Assembly: GCA_030427705.1 (NCBI GenBank)
Contig: JAUIBR010000022.1
Coordinates: 1-64,000 of the forward strand
DNA from: a bacterium
GTDB taxonomy: Bacteria; Myxococcota_A; Bradymonadia; Bradymonadales; Bradymonadaceae
Reading direction: 5' to 3'
DNA: 64,000 bases
Shown: positions 17,612 to 26,180 of the stretch, piece after piece
Position numbering within the stretch: position 1 is the first letter of the stretch
How the letters are laid out: the number at the start of each line of letters is the position of its first letter
The notes under the pieces: generated by a model
What the model saw: the letters and a program-made list of their open reading frames with translations, nothing else
Databases searched by the model: none
What the model was told of the DNA's origin: nothing
Program-made: the position numbers and the translations under genes

Positions 17612-17845
17612 CGCCCTTCGGGCTGGCGTCGCGCTTCGCGCTGGCGTCGCCCTTCGGGCTGGTGTCGCCCTTCGGGCTGGCGTCGCGCTTCGCGCTGGCG
17701 TCGCCCTTCGGGCTGGCGTCGCGCTTCGCGCTGGTGTCGCGCTTCGCGCTGGTGTCGCGCTTCGGGCTGGCGTCGCGCTTCGCGCTGGCGTCGCCCTTCG
17801 GGCTGGTGTCGCGCTTCGGGCTGGCGTCGCCCTTCGGGCTGGCTA
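17612..17845 (-). repeat. Tandem array of 13 x 18-bp hairpin units (array 1)
   Basis: Thirteen contiguous 18-bp units follow CGCSCTTCGSGCTGGYGT. Six units carry GCCC-TTC-GGGC, five carry GCGC-TTC-GCGC and two are hybrids (GCGC-TTC-GGGC). So 11 of 13 keep a fully paired 4-bp stem round a TTC triloop despite sequence changes. The array starts right at the stop codon of the VOC gene (minus strand) and fills the 302-bp gene-free stretch 17541-17842. Both strands are open in one frame and would give hexapeptide repeats, but the related array 2 has a 16-bp unit, which argues against coding. Confidence 0.9.
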
Positions 17846-18394
17846 GGACGCGTTGGGATTCGCGTTCTGCTTGGCATGCAGCCAATCCGCGTGCTTGGGA
17901 GCGCGTTTGGTCTCTGCCCACTCATTGAGCATATCCCATTTGACGCCGTCCAAACGCTCAAGCATCGCCTGCTCCTCAGGGTCGGGACAGGCGAGTTCGA
18001 TGCGGTGACCGTTGGGATCAAAGAAGTAGATGCTGTGGAACAGCGAGTGGTCGGTAACCCCGAGCACGTCGATACCATTGGCTTCGAGCTGCTCTTTGAA
18101 ACCAATCAAGGTCTCACGGTCTTTGACCTTGAAAGCAATGTGCTGGACCCACTCCGGCGTGTTTGGGTCCTTGCCCATCTCCGGCTTCGTCGGAAGCTCG
18201 AAGAAAGCCAACACATTGTCGTTTCCGGCGTCCAAGAACACGTGCATGTAAGGATCCGGTTCCTGGGTCGAAGGAACGCGGTCTTCAGCAATCGCCAACA
18301 CAAAATCCATGTTGAGGTTGTTTACGTACCACTCAACGGTCTCTTTTGCGTCTTTGCAACGATATGCAACGTGATGAATTTGTTCGATTTTCAT
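17843..18394 (-). CDS. VOC family (glyoxalase/dioxygenase-like) protein
   Basis: A 183-residue cytoplasmic protein beginning MKIEQIHHVAYRCKDAKETV. This is the first beta-alpha-beta module of the vicinal oxygen chelate fold with the usual N-terminal metal-ligand His. The second half has VQHIAFKVKDRETL and SIYFFDPNGHRIELACP, the typical C-terminal module with a metal-ligand Glu. Such proteins act as glyoxalases, ring-cleavage dioxygenases, epimerases or resistance proteins; the substrate cannot be told. The gene lies downstream of the D-aminoacylase-type gene and a TetR regulator in the same orientation, and has a hairpin repeat array on each side. Confidence 0.85.
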   Translation of the reverse strand: MKIEQIHHVAYRCKDAKETVEWYVNNLNMDFVLAIAEDRVPSTQEPDPYMHVFLDAGNDNVLAFFELPTKPEMGKDPNTPEWVQHIAFKVKDRETLIGFKEQLEANGIDVLGVTDHSLFHSIYFFDPNGHRIELACPDPEEQAMLERLDGVKWDMLNEWAETKRAPKHADWLHAKQNANPNAS

Positions 18395-18440
18395 AGGACA
18401 CCTCGATTTTCAAAACCTTCAAACGCCGGCATTCTACACA

Positions 18441-18554
18441 CCAGCCGAAGGCGACGCCAGCCGAAGGCGACGCCAGCCGAAGGCGACGCCAGCCGAAGGC
18501 GACGCCAGCCGAAGGCGACGCCAGCGCGCAGCGCGACGCCAGCCGAAGGCGACG
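18441..18554 (+). repeat. Tandem array of seven hairpin units (array 2), inverted relative to array 1
   Basis: Six 16-bp units CCAGCCGAAGGCGACG plus one 18-bp unit with GCGC-GCA-GCGC. The core is a GCC-GAA-GGC triloop palindrome. It is the reverse complement of the array 1 unit with one base pair removed from the stem. It begins 9 bp past the amidohydrolase stop codon (18564) and ends 46 bp before the VOC start, so it lies between two co-directional genes. Confidence 0.9.
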
Positions 18555-18563
18555 CCAGCGGCG

Positions 18564-20291
18564 CTAGCCGCGTACTGGGTCTGCCTGAGGTCCGCGAATC
18601 AGCGTTCCCGGTCGAGCCTCGGTGGTCTGGTCGTTCTCAAGGACAACTTCGCCAGCGCAGATGGTCATCTTGTAACCCGATGCGCGTTGGATTAGCCGCC
18701 GGCCGCCTGCAGGAAGGTCCTTGGCGATTTTAGGCGAGCCAATCTGAAGGTTGTCATAGTCGATGACGTTGACGTCCGCGCGGTAGCCAGGCTTCAACAA
18801 ACCTCGGTCCAACAGACCGTAAACTTCGGCCGTCTGACGAGTTTGACGATAGACCATGTACTCCAACGGGAGCGTCTCACCGCGCTTTCGGTCGCGCGTC
18901 CAGTGCGTGAGCATAAACGTCGGCATACCGGCGTCGCAGATTGCGCCACAGTGTGCGCCACCGTCGCTGAGGCCCATGCGGATACGCGGGTGCGAGTGCA
19001 TCTTGCGCAGAGGCTCAAGGTCACCGTCCGCATAGTTGAACAGTGGGAAGTACAGGAAGCCTTCGCCGTTGTTCGCGCAGAGAGCGTCATATGCAATCTC
19101 TTGGGGCGTCTTGCCCAGGTCTTTCGCACGAGCTTCAACCGATTGGTCGTAGCTTGGCTCGTAGTCTTGGAACTCGCTGAAGAGGAACATCTTGTCGAAG
19201 CTCGTGGCCACGAAGTTAATGAACTCACCTGCGTCCATGGCGGCGTCATTGAGAATCTTCTCACGAACCTCTGGGTCTAGGAGCTTAGCGACTTTCTCTT
19301 CGTCTGAGAGTCCGCCGACCTGCGTCCAGTACTCAGGGAACACCATGAATGGATGCGCCGAGCCAACCCACGTCATCAGGATTCCGATCGCGCGACCGGC
19401 CGACTGTGCGTAAAGCGGGATGCCGTTTGCTGCAGCGTCGTCAATCTGCTCGAGCACCTGTGACCACATACCTGGCGCTTCGTAAGTTTGGCTCAGGTTG
19501 AAGATCACATTCTGATTGGTTTCTTCGGCGATATCGCGAAGCCAGCTGATTTCGTCGGGCACCTTGAGGTGCTCGATCGCGGCCTCAAACACACCGTGTC
19601 CGGCCTCTTTGAGCGCCATTCCGAAGCCCTTGAGCTCATCAACTTGCGCGAACGTACCGGCGACCAAAACACCGTCCGCAGAACGGTGCAGCGGCGTGCG
19701 AGACGTCGAAAATCCAAGTGCACCGGCCTTCAACGCCTCGACCGTGATCTGCTTCATCTCTTCGATCTGCTCAGGAGATGCGTCGTCGTTTTCCGACCCA
19801 GCTTCGCCCATCACGTAACAACGCACGGCGCTGTGCGGAACCTGAGCGGCAATATCGACAGTGCGCGGGAGCTTCTCAAGTGCGTCCAAGTACTCTGGGA
19901 ACGTTTCCCAATCCCACTGAATACCTTCGGTCAAAGCCGAACCAGGGATGTCCTCGACACCTTCCATCACGTTGATCAACCACTCGCGGTCCTCGGGACG
20001 GCAAGGTGCGAAACCAACGCCGCAGTTACCCATGACGACCGTTGTGCAACCATGCCAGCCCGATGGCGTGACGAATGGGTCCCATGTTGCCTGAGCATCG
20101 TAGTGAGTGTGGATATCGACGAAACCTGGCGTAACCAACATGCCTTCAGCGTCCACAACGCGCTTGGCCTCAGCCTCAATATTCTCGCCGACTTCCGCGA
20201 TCACCCCGTTTTGGATTGCGACGTCTCCGATGAATGCATCTTCACCTGATCCATCAACGATTTTTCCACCTTTAATCAGCAAGTCATACAT
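18564..20291 (-). CDS. D-aminoacylase/N-acyl-D-amino-acid deacylase-type amidohydrolase
   Basis: A 575-residue amidohydrolase. The N-terminal beta-sandwich carries [20 protein letters not shown], followed by [17 protein letters not shown] with metal ligands H61 and H63, and the C-terminus restores the sandwich with [29 protein letters not shown] holds a later metal-site Asp. The family hydrolyses N-acyl-D-amino acids or related cyclic amides with zinc. It lies 23 bp downstream of the TetR gene and upstream of the VOC gene, so the three probably form one regulated unit. Exact substrate unknown. Confidence 0.88.
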   Translation of the reverse strand: MYDLLIKGGKIVDGSGEDAFIGDVAIQNGVIAEVGENIEAEAKRVVDAEGMLVTPGFVDIHTHYDAQATWDPFVTPSGWHGCTTVVMGNCGVGFAPCRPEDREWLINVMEGVEDIPGSALTEGIQWDWETFPEYLDALEKLPRTVDIAAQVPHSAVRCYVMGEAGSENDDASPEQIEEMKQITVEALKAGALGFSTSRTPLHRSADGVLVAGTFAQVDELKGFGMALKEAGHGVFEAAIEHLKVPDEISWLRDIAEETNQNVIFNLSQTYEAPGMWSQVLEQIDDAAANGIPLYAQSAGRAIGILMTWVGSAHPFMVFPEYWTQVGGLSDEEKVAKLLDPEVREKILNDAAMDAGEFINFVATSFDKMFLFSEFQDYEPSYDQSVEARAKDLGKTPQEIAYDALCANNGEGFLYFPLFNYADGDLEPLRKMHSHPRIRMGLSDGGAHCGAICDAGMPTFMLTHWTRDRKRGETLPLEYMVYRQTRQTAEVYGLLDRGLLKPGYRADVNVIDYDNLQIGSPKIAKDLPAGGRRLIQRASGYKMTICAGEVVLENDQTTEARPGTLIRGPQADPVRG

Positions 20292-20314
20292 TTGAGGCTC
20301 CTCTTAGTTCGCGG

Positions 20315-21016
20315 TTAGTGGCTAAGCGCTTGTTTGAATTTATCTGTTGTTGGGTAAGCCTCCATCGCCGCTTCTACTGCGCCGTGGTTTGCTCCCCACC
20401 CTTTTAAGAACGTTGAAATCAATTGGTCCGAAAGTCGGTCGACGTCGAATACATCAGCGTCAATGCGGCTGAGCTTCTGACGCTCAATGAGTCCTTGGAT
20501 CGACGACCACAGCAAAATCGCCCGGTCGAGTGCAGCTCCATCCTCGATGAGTCCCTTCGACTGCGCTTCTTCGATGGATTGCGCCAAACGGCCTAGAAGA
20601 CGCAGCGTTGGCTCCATCCCCTCTTTAACTGCGTCATCCTCGAACAGTGGCTCAGGATTAGAGACGAAGCGTCCAATGAGCTTGAATCGCTCCGGACGAA
20701 ACTCGTCGAGAGCCATGTAAGCCTTACACAGCGTAACGATCCGCTCGACGGCGTTGTCACTGGCGACCGTATCCAACACCGCAACAAGATAGCTGTCGAA
20801 CTCCTCGAGCACGTCGATTTGGATCGCCATCAAGAGCTGGTCGACTGAATCGAAATACCGGTAAAGCGCACCGGGTGTCAGGTCCAACCGAGCGGCGAGT
20901 TTGTGCATGCTGAATTCGTCCAACCCGGCCTCAATAACGAGGTCCAACGCGGTCTCTTTCATATTCGCAAGCTTTGCCTGACGGCGTCTTTGACGTGGTG
21001 TGAGTTCGGTCTGCAT
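20315..21016 (-). CDS. TetR/AcrR family transcriptional regulator
   Basis: A 233-residue protein. Residues about 15-62 form the TetR helix-turn-helix (ETALDLVIEAGLDEFSMHKL, LDLTPGALYRYFDSVDQL). The remainder is an all-helical ligand-binding domain. It is encoded just upstream of, and in line with, the amidohydrolase and VOC genes, and a long dyad sits 9 bases before its start codon. The simplest reading is an autoregulated repressor controlling those genes (inference). Confidence 0.92.
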   Translation of the reverse strand: MQTELTPRQRRRQAKLANMKETALDLVIEAGLDEFSMHKLAARLDLTPGALYRYFDSVDQLLMAIQIDVLEEFDSYLVAVLDTVASDNAVERIVTLCKAYMALDEFRPERFKLIGRFVSNPEPLFEDDAVKEGMEPTLRLLGRLAQSIEEAQSKGLIEDGAALDRAILLWSSIQGLIERQKLSRIDADVFDVDRLSDQLISTFLKGWGANHGAVEAAMEAYPTTDKFKQALSH

Positions 21017-21024
21017 ATCCCAAT

Positions 21025-21061
21025 CCGTAAACAGTGTTCATTTTGTAAACACCATTTACGG
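21025..21061. promoter_or_regulatory. Dyad operator upstream of the TetR gene
   Basis: A 37-bp inverted repeat: CCGTAAA and an inner GTGTT on the left mirror AACAC and TTTACGG on the right, with two non-matching bases between the blocks of each arm. It lies 9 bp upstream of the TetR start codon (21016), the usual place for a TetR-type autoregulatory operator, and must overlap the promoter. Confidence 0.72.
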
Positions 21062-21237
21062 TTTTGTCAAATGGTTCTTGGTTCTTAACTGCGCGCGGCT
21101 TCGCCGTGCTCGTTGACAGGTCTGTAGCTGTCCAGCTCTACGGACTCTCGTCCGCTCCGCTTCGGACAGCGACAGCCATGTTGGTTTCGGACGCGGCGTG
21201 TTTATTGTATCGGTGTTGTGCGAGACGGAGGCTGAAA
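21062..21237. other. Intergenic region rich in small palindromes
   Basis: This stretch between the TetR operator and the holin-like gene holds several short hairpins: CGGC-TTC-GCCG at 21096-21106, a GACAG/CTGTC pair near 21115-21132, and TCCG-CTT-CGGA near 21155-21165. The TTC triloop recalls arrays 1 and 2. An ATG-started reading frame runs through the region but has no RBS or protein-like sequence, so I treat it as non-coding. Confidence 0.45.
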
Positions 21238-21603
21238 TTGATCAAATTGATTCTGAGATTAGCGGTGAATGCGGCGGCTATTTGGGCGGCTGCGTATGTT
21301 GTGGATGGTGTTCACCTCGACACAACGAATTGGGTGAGCGTCGTCTGGGTCGCAGCGGTATTTGGCATCACGAATGCGATCATCAAACCCATCCTCAAAC
21401 TACTGAGCTTCCCCTTTGTGTTGGTGACGTTGGGCTTGTTTACGTTGGTGAACAACGCGGCCCTGTTCGGCTTGGTCGCCTATTGGTCGTCGGCACTATC
21501 GGTCGACGGTTTTTGGCCGGCGGTATGGGGCGCCCTGGTCTGCAGCATTGTTGCGTGGTTCCTGGGCGCATTCGTCGATGACGACGATGATGATGACGAC
21601 TAG
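21238..21603 (+). CDS. Phage holin family (YvlD/DUF360-type) small membrane protein
   Basis: The start is the TTG at 21238 because GGAGG lies 7 bases upstream and the protein-like sequence begins there. The 121-residue product has about four membrane helices. The signature region SVVWVAAVFGITNAIIKPIL followed by LLSFPFVLVTLGLFTLVNNA is typical of YvlD-like phage holin family (PF04020) membrane proteins, which in chromosomes are often near stress-response genes. The tail is eight consecutive Asp residues. Its stop is 2 bp from the convergent PspA stop, so the two genes may share an envelope-stress role. Confidence 0.82.
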   Translation: MIKLILRLAVNAAAIWAAAYVVDGVHLDTTNWVSVVWVAAVFGITNAIIKPILKLLSFPFVLVTLGLFTLVNNAALFGLVAYWSSALSVDGFWPAVWGALVCSIVAWFLGAFVDDDDDDDD

Positions 21604-21605
21604 CG

Positions 21606-22283
21606 CTACTCTTTAAAGCCCATCTTAGCTTTCAGGGCCGCGAGTTCGTCGTCCATCGCGCTTCCCTTTTCAAGCTTGCTGAACTTGGCTTCGAGCTCTT
21701 GCTCTTGGACTGAGCCCGAAAGCTCGCCGCTTGCCTCGACCTGAATCTCAAACTCTTCGATCTTCTCGGCATTGCGCTCAAACGCGTCAAATGCGTTGTT
21801 GTTGCTAATCGCATTGCCGGTCGTCGCCATTTGATTCTTGGCCTCGACCCGCTTCGCACGGGCAACCAGCGACTCTTTCTTTCGCTTGGCTTCATCGATC
21901 TTCGTGGACAGCTGTCGGAGTTGATCGGCGAGTTGATCGGCGTTTGCAGCCAAACGCTCGTAGGAGTCCTGAAGGGTTGCCGCTTCTTGCTCTTTCTCTT
22001 GCTTGCGAGACAGTGCTTCACGGGCAAGATCATCGCGTCCGGCCTCGACCGCCAACATCGCTTTCTTCTCCCAATCCGCGGCCTTCTCGGTTGCCGCATC
22101 CAGCTGCTTCTTGAGCATCTTTTTGTCTGCGATGGTGTCGCGGACTTGGATTTTCGCTTCTCCCAGCTGTTCCTGCATGTCCAAGATCAGCTGATTGAGA
22201 ATCTTCTCGGGGTCCTCCGCTTTTGACGCAAGGTCGTTCACGTTGGATTTGATTAGCGTTTTCATGCGGTTGAGGATGCCCAT
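21606..22283 (-). CDS. pspA: PspA/IM30 family protein
   Basis: A 225-residue, almost wholly helical coiled-coil protein starting MGILNRMKTLIKSNVNDLAS, with EDPEKILNQLILDMQEQLGE and later KESLVARAKRVEAKNQM, hallmarks of PspA/IM30 (ESCRT-III-like). Such proteins bind stressed inner membrane and oligomerise to prevent proton leakage. No PspB/PspC genes are adjacent. Instead a large TPM-domain membrane protein precedes it (88-bp gap, same strand), suggesting an alternative partner. Confidence 0.93.
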   Translation of the reverse strand: MGILNRMKTLIKSNVNDLASKAEDPEKILNQLILDMQEQLGEAKIQVRDTIADKKMLKKQLDAATEKAADWEKKAMLAVEAGRDDLAREALSRKQEKEQEAATLQDSYERLAANADQLADQLRQLSTKIDEAKRKKESLVARAKRVEAKNQMATTGNAISNNNAFDAFERNAEKIEEFEIQVEASGELSGSVQEQELEAKFSKLEKGSAMDDELAALKAKMGFKE

Positions 22284-22371
22284 GGTCTTCTCCTATGTCG
22301 GGTGGGTCGGACGACGTCTTTATTCTCTAACGGTACAACACCGAAAAGGCTCTATCCAATCCCGAAGAGAG

Positions 22372-24918
22372 TCAGCGGGCGAACCGCCCAGTGCCTCGTT
22401 GAGGTGGCTCGAATTCAGATGCGTCCCATGAGGCGGTGACGCTATTTGCCCAATCGGCAGGCAGGACGAGGTGGTCTCCGGTTCCAACGCCTGTCGTTTC
22501 GACAAGCTGGGCGACCATGGCCAGACCTTCTGCATAGGGCTCAATGAGTTGCTTCAAGGCACCCGTGGCCGCCATGTACTTGCCATCCGCCACGAATTTA
22601 TCGATCTGTTGATTGGTCCGCTGCACCTTGGCCAACACACGTTGGTACTCGGTCAGCTTGTCCAAGTAGGGATTGTAGGACTGTTGAATCTCTGGCTCAG
22701 CCTTCTGGATGGCCATACGAATCTTCAGGATTAGCCCATTCACCTCGTCACGCTGGGACGCCATCGTCTCTTGCATGACCGGGATGAGCTTCGGAGCTTC
22801 CGCACGGACGGCGAGTTTGGTCCGAAGGCCTTTGAGGTCCTCGGCAAGCTCTTCCATCGCCTCGCGGGCGTCGATCTCTTTACCCTTGTTGACCTTGGCC
22901 AGAATCTCGTCGACGCGAACTGAGCCTCCATCCAAGACCGCCTGAGGATCGAATTTATCCTCAACGACGTTTCCTTTGCTGGCTAGTTTGGCCAAGACCT
23001 TCCGCAGTTTCGCACCCAATCCGACAAGCGATTGCCTGACCTCGCGAACCACATCGTTACCAGCCTCTGCACGTTCCTGAAGCGCTACCAAATCTTTGGA
23101 CGCCTTCTCCAAGACCTTCGCTGCTTGAACCGGATCGACGGAAATCAGCTGCTGACCCTGCTGAAGCGTAGCCATGTGCTGTTCTAGCGCCGCATTGAGC
23201 TCATTGACCGGAAGCTGCAGCCCTTGGCGTGCAGCGACAGCTTCCTGCGCACCAGATGCAGCCTTCAGCGCAATCTGGATGTCCTCGTCGATCTTCTTAA
23301 CGTACCGGTCAACCTGCGACAGCAATCCAACCGCCTCGGTCAGCGCGGTCGCGAGGTCGGCTTTCACCTCATAGGCTTTGCCGGAATACCCCTCAGAGTT
23401 GATGACGACTGCACAACGTTCATCGACGGTGCCCGGAGCGAAATCGACCGGAGAGTCCCTCAGGATTCGCGCGGTTTTATCCAGACCGAACACGTTGAAG
23501 CTTGAAGACGCGCGTTTGGCTTTCGCCTGGTTAAGAATCTCTTGCCCAGCTTTCTGCAACAGGAACGCCCGGTTCAGCTTGCTGATCGTGGCGTAGTCAA
23601 TCTCGGCGGCTTCCCCTTGCCAGGGCTCCCGAGGTTGCAGGTAGGTCTCGTACTCAGTTTGAATCTTCGAAAGCTTCACAGCCGCCCAACCCAAGAGCGT
23701 ATCCCACTCACGAATATCGGGGTCGACCACTTTCAGCGCCCGGCGGCGCCGCAAAAAGAAGGCCAACACGAACAGCGCGAACAATGCCGCGGCCGTCGTT
23801 GCGATGGCTTTAGGAATGACTCCAGCTTGGTAGTGGTGGTGAACTTCGCCTTTCGCGGATTCAATCTGCGCTTCCCGCATGCAGTCACGAACCTCACCGG
23901 GACTGCCTTCCAATGTATCGCGATACGTCTGGGCAATCTTCTCGCACTCCTGAATCTTGCCCATGGCACGCTCGCCGTGCTCCGACGAGGCGCTATCTGA
24001 ATCGCCGATTCCAACTTTAGCGGTCTTGAGTTCTTCCTCGGCAGCCTCGAGTTCCTTGATGGCCGTTTTGTACTCTTCTTGCTTCTCAGCCACCGACTTC
24101 ATCTCGTCCCGAGCTTTATCGAAGAGTTCAACCGCATCGACCGGCTCAGTCTCAAGCTTCGATTTTGCGGCTTCCACGTCCTTTACGGCCTGCTCGAGCT
24201 CACCCTTCAGTTTGTCGCCGTAGGTGTGCTTCTGCGGGAACATGGCAACCAACGATTTCTGTGCTTCTGCCAGCTCGGCCTCGACCTTGGGGGCTTCGGC
24301 CTTTGCGTTTTCGATGCGGCGGTCCATTTGTCGCTGGAGGTTGACCAGCTTGAAGTCGACGGCATTCGCGACAGCGCACATCGCTTCGTTGAGGTCGTAG
24401 CGACGCATCGCTGAACCCCAATCTGAGCCCGCGATCGTGTCTTTGATCGCTTGGTCTGTGAGCCCGATCTTCTGCCATTTCGATCCTGCATGAACGCCGA
24501 TCGAACGGTTCCGCAGCCCCATCACAAGGACGATGCCTGTCTCGGCGTCCACCTTCGCTGGAGAGTCCTGCCATGCCTTGAACATCGACTTGGCGTAGGG
24601 ATTGGCGTCATTGAGTTTTCTGGAGGTGTAGCCCTTGGGGTCGGTGATATCGACCATGCCCGCGTAATAGCGAGCTTTCACCTTCGACCGCATACCTCGG
24701 ATACACTTGCGCATATCGTTGTATCGCGGCCCGTCGTAGCGCTTTTTGATTCCCACGCGTTGGTAGGCTTCGATCGGCGGAAACTCATCCCATTTGGGAG
24801 GTTCTTCGGCCGGCTTCTCCTCGGGTTTAGCCGCAGTATCCCCGTTGGTTTGCGCGATCGCGGGAAGCGAAAACGCCACAACCAAAAGGAACGCAATTCT
24901 CGAAATGCGAAACCTCAC
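22372..24918 (-). CDS. TPM-domain, coiled-coil membrane protein
   Basis: An 848-residue protein with a Sec signal peptide (residues 1-22), a region of about 45-210 resembling the TPM (YgcG/Repair_PSII) domain (ETGIVLVMGLRNRSIGVHAG, ending in an alpha-helical segment), and a coiled coil of about 205-300. A single membrane helix at about 366-390 is followed by RRRR, then a long cytoplasmic part with several further coiled coils. The C-terminus is not recognised. It is transcribed just ahead of pspA. A periplasmic sensor domain joined across the membrane to a coiled-coil region would fit a PspA-binding partner, which is inference from layout. Confidence 0.72.
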   Translation of the reverse strand: MRFRISRIAFLLVVAFSLPAIAQTNGDTAAKPEEKPAEEPPKWDEFPPIEAYQRVGIKKRYDGPRYNDMRKCIRGMRSKVKARYYAGMVDITDPKGYTSRKLNDANPYAKSMFKAWQDSPAKVDAETGIVLVMGLRNRSIGVHAGSKWQKIGLTDQAIKDTIAGSDWGSAMRRYDLNEAMCAVANAVDFKLVNLQRQMDRRIENAKAEAPKVEAELAEAQKSLVAMFPQKHTYGDKLKGELEQAVKDVEAAKSKLETEPVDAVELFDKARDEMKSVAEKQEEYKTAIKELEAAEEELKTAKVGIGDSDSASSEHGERAMGKIQECEKIAQTYRDTLEGSPGEVRDCMREAQIESAKGEVHHHYQAGVIPKAIATTAAALFALFVLAFFLRRRRALKVVDPDIREWDTLLGWAAVKLSKIQTEYETYLQPREPWQGEAAEIDYATISKLNRAFLLQKAGQEILNQAKAKRASSSFNVFGLDKTARILRDSPVDFAPGTVDERCAVVINSEGYSGKAYEVKADLATALTEAVGLLSQVDRYVKKIDEDIQIALKAASGAQEAVAARQGLQLPVNELNAALEQHMATLQQGQQLISVDPVQAAKVLEKASKDLVALQERAEAGNDVVREVRQSLVGLGAKLRKVLAKLASKGNVVEDKFDPQAVLDGGSVRVDEILAKVNKGKEIDAREAMEELAEDLKGLRTKLAVRAEAPKLIPVMQETMASQRDEVNGLILKIRMAIQKAEPEIQQSYNPYLDKLTEYQRVLAKVQRTNQQIDKFVADGKYMAATGALKQLIEPYAEGLAMVAQLVETTGVGTGDHLVLPADWANSVTASWDASEFEPPQRGTGRFAR

Positions 24919-25008
24919 GCCGTGTTACCACCATTGTTGAAGGTGCGTCTGTTATACCCCGAGCATGCGAATTGGCCAAGTTTGCTCACGTCTGAGGCGA
25001 AGCGTTGC

Positions 25009-25425
25009 CTATTCTTCTTCGTCACCATCGGGAATCTGGGACTCGTCCATACCCGAAAGGTCGTGCTCTTGGATTGTGTGGACGTTCCGTGGGTGATTGA
25101 GCGGGTCTTGTTGGCCACCCACATAATCAAAATGTTTTTGAAGCGCTGTTTTAGCCATCATATGTGCGCTTACCGGCGCAGTGATGAACAAGAAGATCGT
25201 GATCAGCACCTCATGGATGCTGACGCCGGCAACATCCGGATTGAAATTGAAGTAGAGCGCTGAGGCCAACAAAATCCCGCCCAGCCCCAACGTCGTGGCC
25301 TTCGTCGGTCCGTGCAGGCGCATGTAGAAGTCGTCTAGCTTCACCAATCCCCACGAGCCGATCAGGGCAAACGCCGCCCCGGCGACCAGGAAAAATGAAA
25401 CCACGATTTCCAACCAAAACGCCAT
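25009..25425 (-). CDS. mnhG: Mrp/Pha cation:proton antiporter subunit G
   Basis: A 138-residue protein with three membrane helices and the family block LIGSWGLVKLDDFYMRLHGPTKATTLG. It is the last subunit of the multi-subunit Na+(K+)/H+ antiporter that exports cations using the proton gradient. It also has a hydrophilic C-terminal extension rich in Asp, Glu and His, somewhat longer than many MrpG proteins. It lies 3 bp downstream of subunit F. Confidence 0.93.
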   Translation of the reverse strand: MAFWLEIVVSFFLVAGAAFALIGSWGLVKLDDFYMRLHGPTKATTLGLGGILLASALYFNFNPDVAGVSIHEVLITIFLFITAPVSAHMMAKTALQKHFDYVGGQQDPLNHPRNVHTIQEHDLSGMDESQIPDGDEEE

Positions 25426-25428
25426 ACT

Positions 25429-25698
25429 TTACTCGATGATGTCCCCGCGAAGGAAATACTTGGAAAGCGCGACCGTTCCGACGAATCCCATCATCGCGAT
25501 CAGCAACGCAGCTTCAAAATAAAGGACCGAGTCCAGATAGATTTCGAACAAGATGATCAACGCGATCGCGTTGATATACATCGTGTCCAACGCCACAACG
25601 CGGTCCAGCGTTCGCGGTCCGGCAGCCATCCGCCACATATTCATCAGCAGCGATAATGTCATCATGACGATAGCGATAATGTTAGCCCACTCTAGCAT
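25429..25698 (-). CDS. mnhF: Mrp/Pha cation:proton antiporter subunit F
   Basis: An 89-residue protein with three membrane helices. The core AAGPRTLDRVVALDTMYINA is diagnostic of MrpF/PhaF. It overlaps subunit E by 7 bp and is followed 3 bp later by subunit G. The length is standard for the family. Confidence 0.95.
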   Translation of the reverse strand: MLEWANIIAIVMMTLSLLMNMWRMAAGPRTLDRVVALDTMYINAIALIILFEIYLDSVLYFEAALLIAMMGFVGTVALSKYFLRGDIIE

Positions 25699-26180
25699 CC
25701 GAAGATCTCCAGCAAGGGCTTCTCGTAGCGCTCCTTAATCTCGCGCACGGTCGCATCGTCATCGTCAGTATTCAGGCAGTGAACAATCAAAAGCTTTCGG
25801 TCGCCGCTGATATGCGAGCTCACCGTGCCAGGAGTCAGCGAAATCGTGCTCGCGAACACCGTGATCGTGAACTTGTTCGTCAACTCGAGCGGGACATACA
25901 GAAAGCGTGGACGCAGATTTTCCTGTGGACCCAGAATCCAGAATGCGACCTGGATATTGGCGACCAGGACATCCCACAGGAAGACGGCGATATACCGCAC
26001 CAACTTTGGAATGCTTCGAATCTTCGGGATATTTGGCCAAAACTTTTCGGTGACGATGGGCAAAACGAACCCAACACACGCCCCCATAATGATCGATCCG
26101 AGCCCGAAGGAGTTCTGGATGAACAACCAGAGCACGAGTAGCCATGCGCTCAACACCGGATGTGGGAAGATCTTTTTCAC
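25692..26180 (-). CDS. mnhE: Mrp/Pha cation:proton antiporter subunit E
   Basis: A 162-residue protein with two N-terminal hydrophobic helices and a cytoplasmic domain containing FASTISLTPGTVSSHISGD, the MrpE signature. It overlaps the subunit D stop by 4 bp and subunit F by 7 bp, so the operon is translationally coupled. Confidence 0.94.
   Translation of the reverse strand: MKKIFPHPVLSAWLLVLWLFIQNSFGLGSIIMGACVGFVLPIVTEKFWPNIPKIRSIPKLVRYIAVFLWDVLVANIQVAFWILGPQENLRPRFLYVPLELTNKFTITVFASTISLTPGTVSSHISGDRKLLIVHCLNTDDDDATVREIKERYEKPLLEIFGC

Noticed and set aside
17565-17921. Open frames on both strands through array 1 giving hexapeptide repeats (SPKGDA/LASPFG types)
   Set aside because: The repeat is 18 bp so frames stay open by chance, both strands are open, and the related array 2 has 16-bp units. 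No RBS or folded sequence is present.
17612-18554. CRISPR array
   Set aside because: Units are contiguous, 16-18 bp, with no unique spacers and no cas genes.
19488-20249. 253-residue open frame antisense to the amidohydrolase gene
   Set aside because: It lies wholly inside a gene with a clear metal-site signature and shows no recognisable protein features.
21064-21237. N-terminal extension of the holin-like gene from an ATG at 21064
   Set aside because: No RBS, not protein-like, and it runs through palindromes; a GGAGG 7 bases before TTG 21238 gives the family-standard length.
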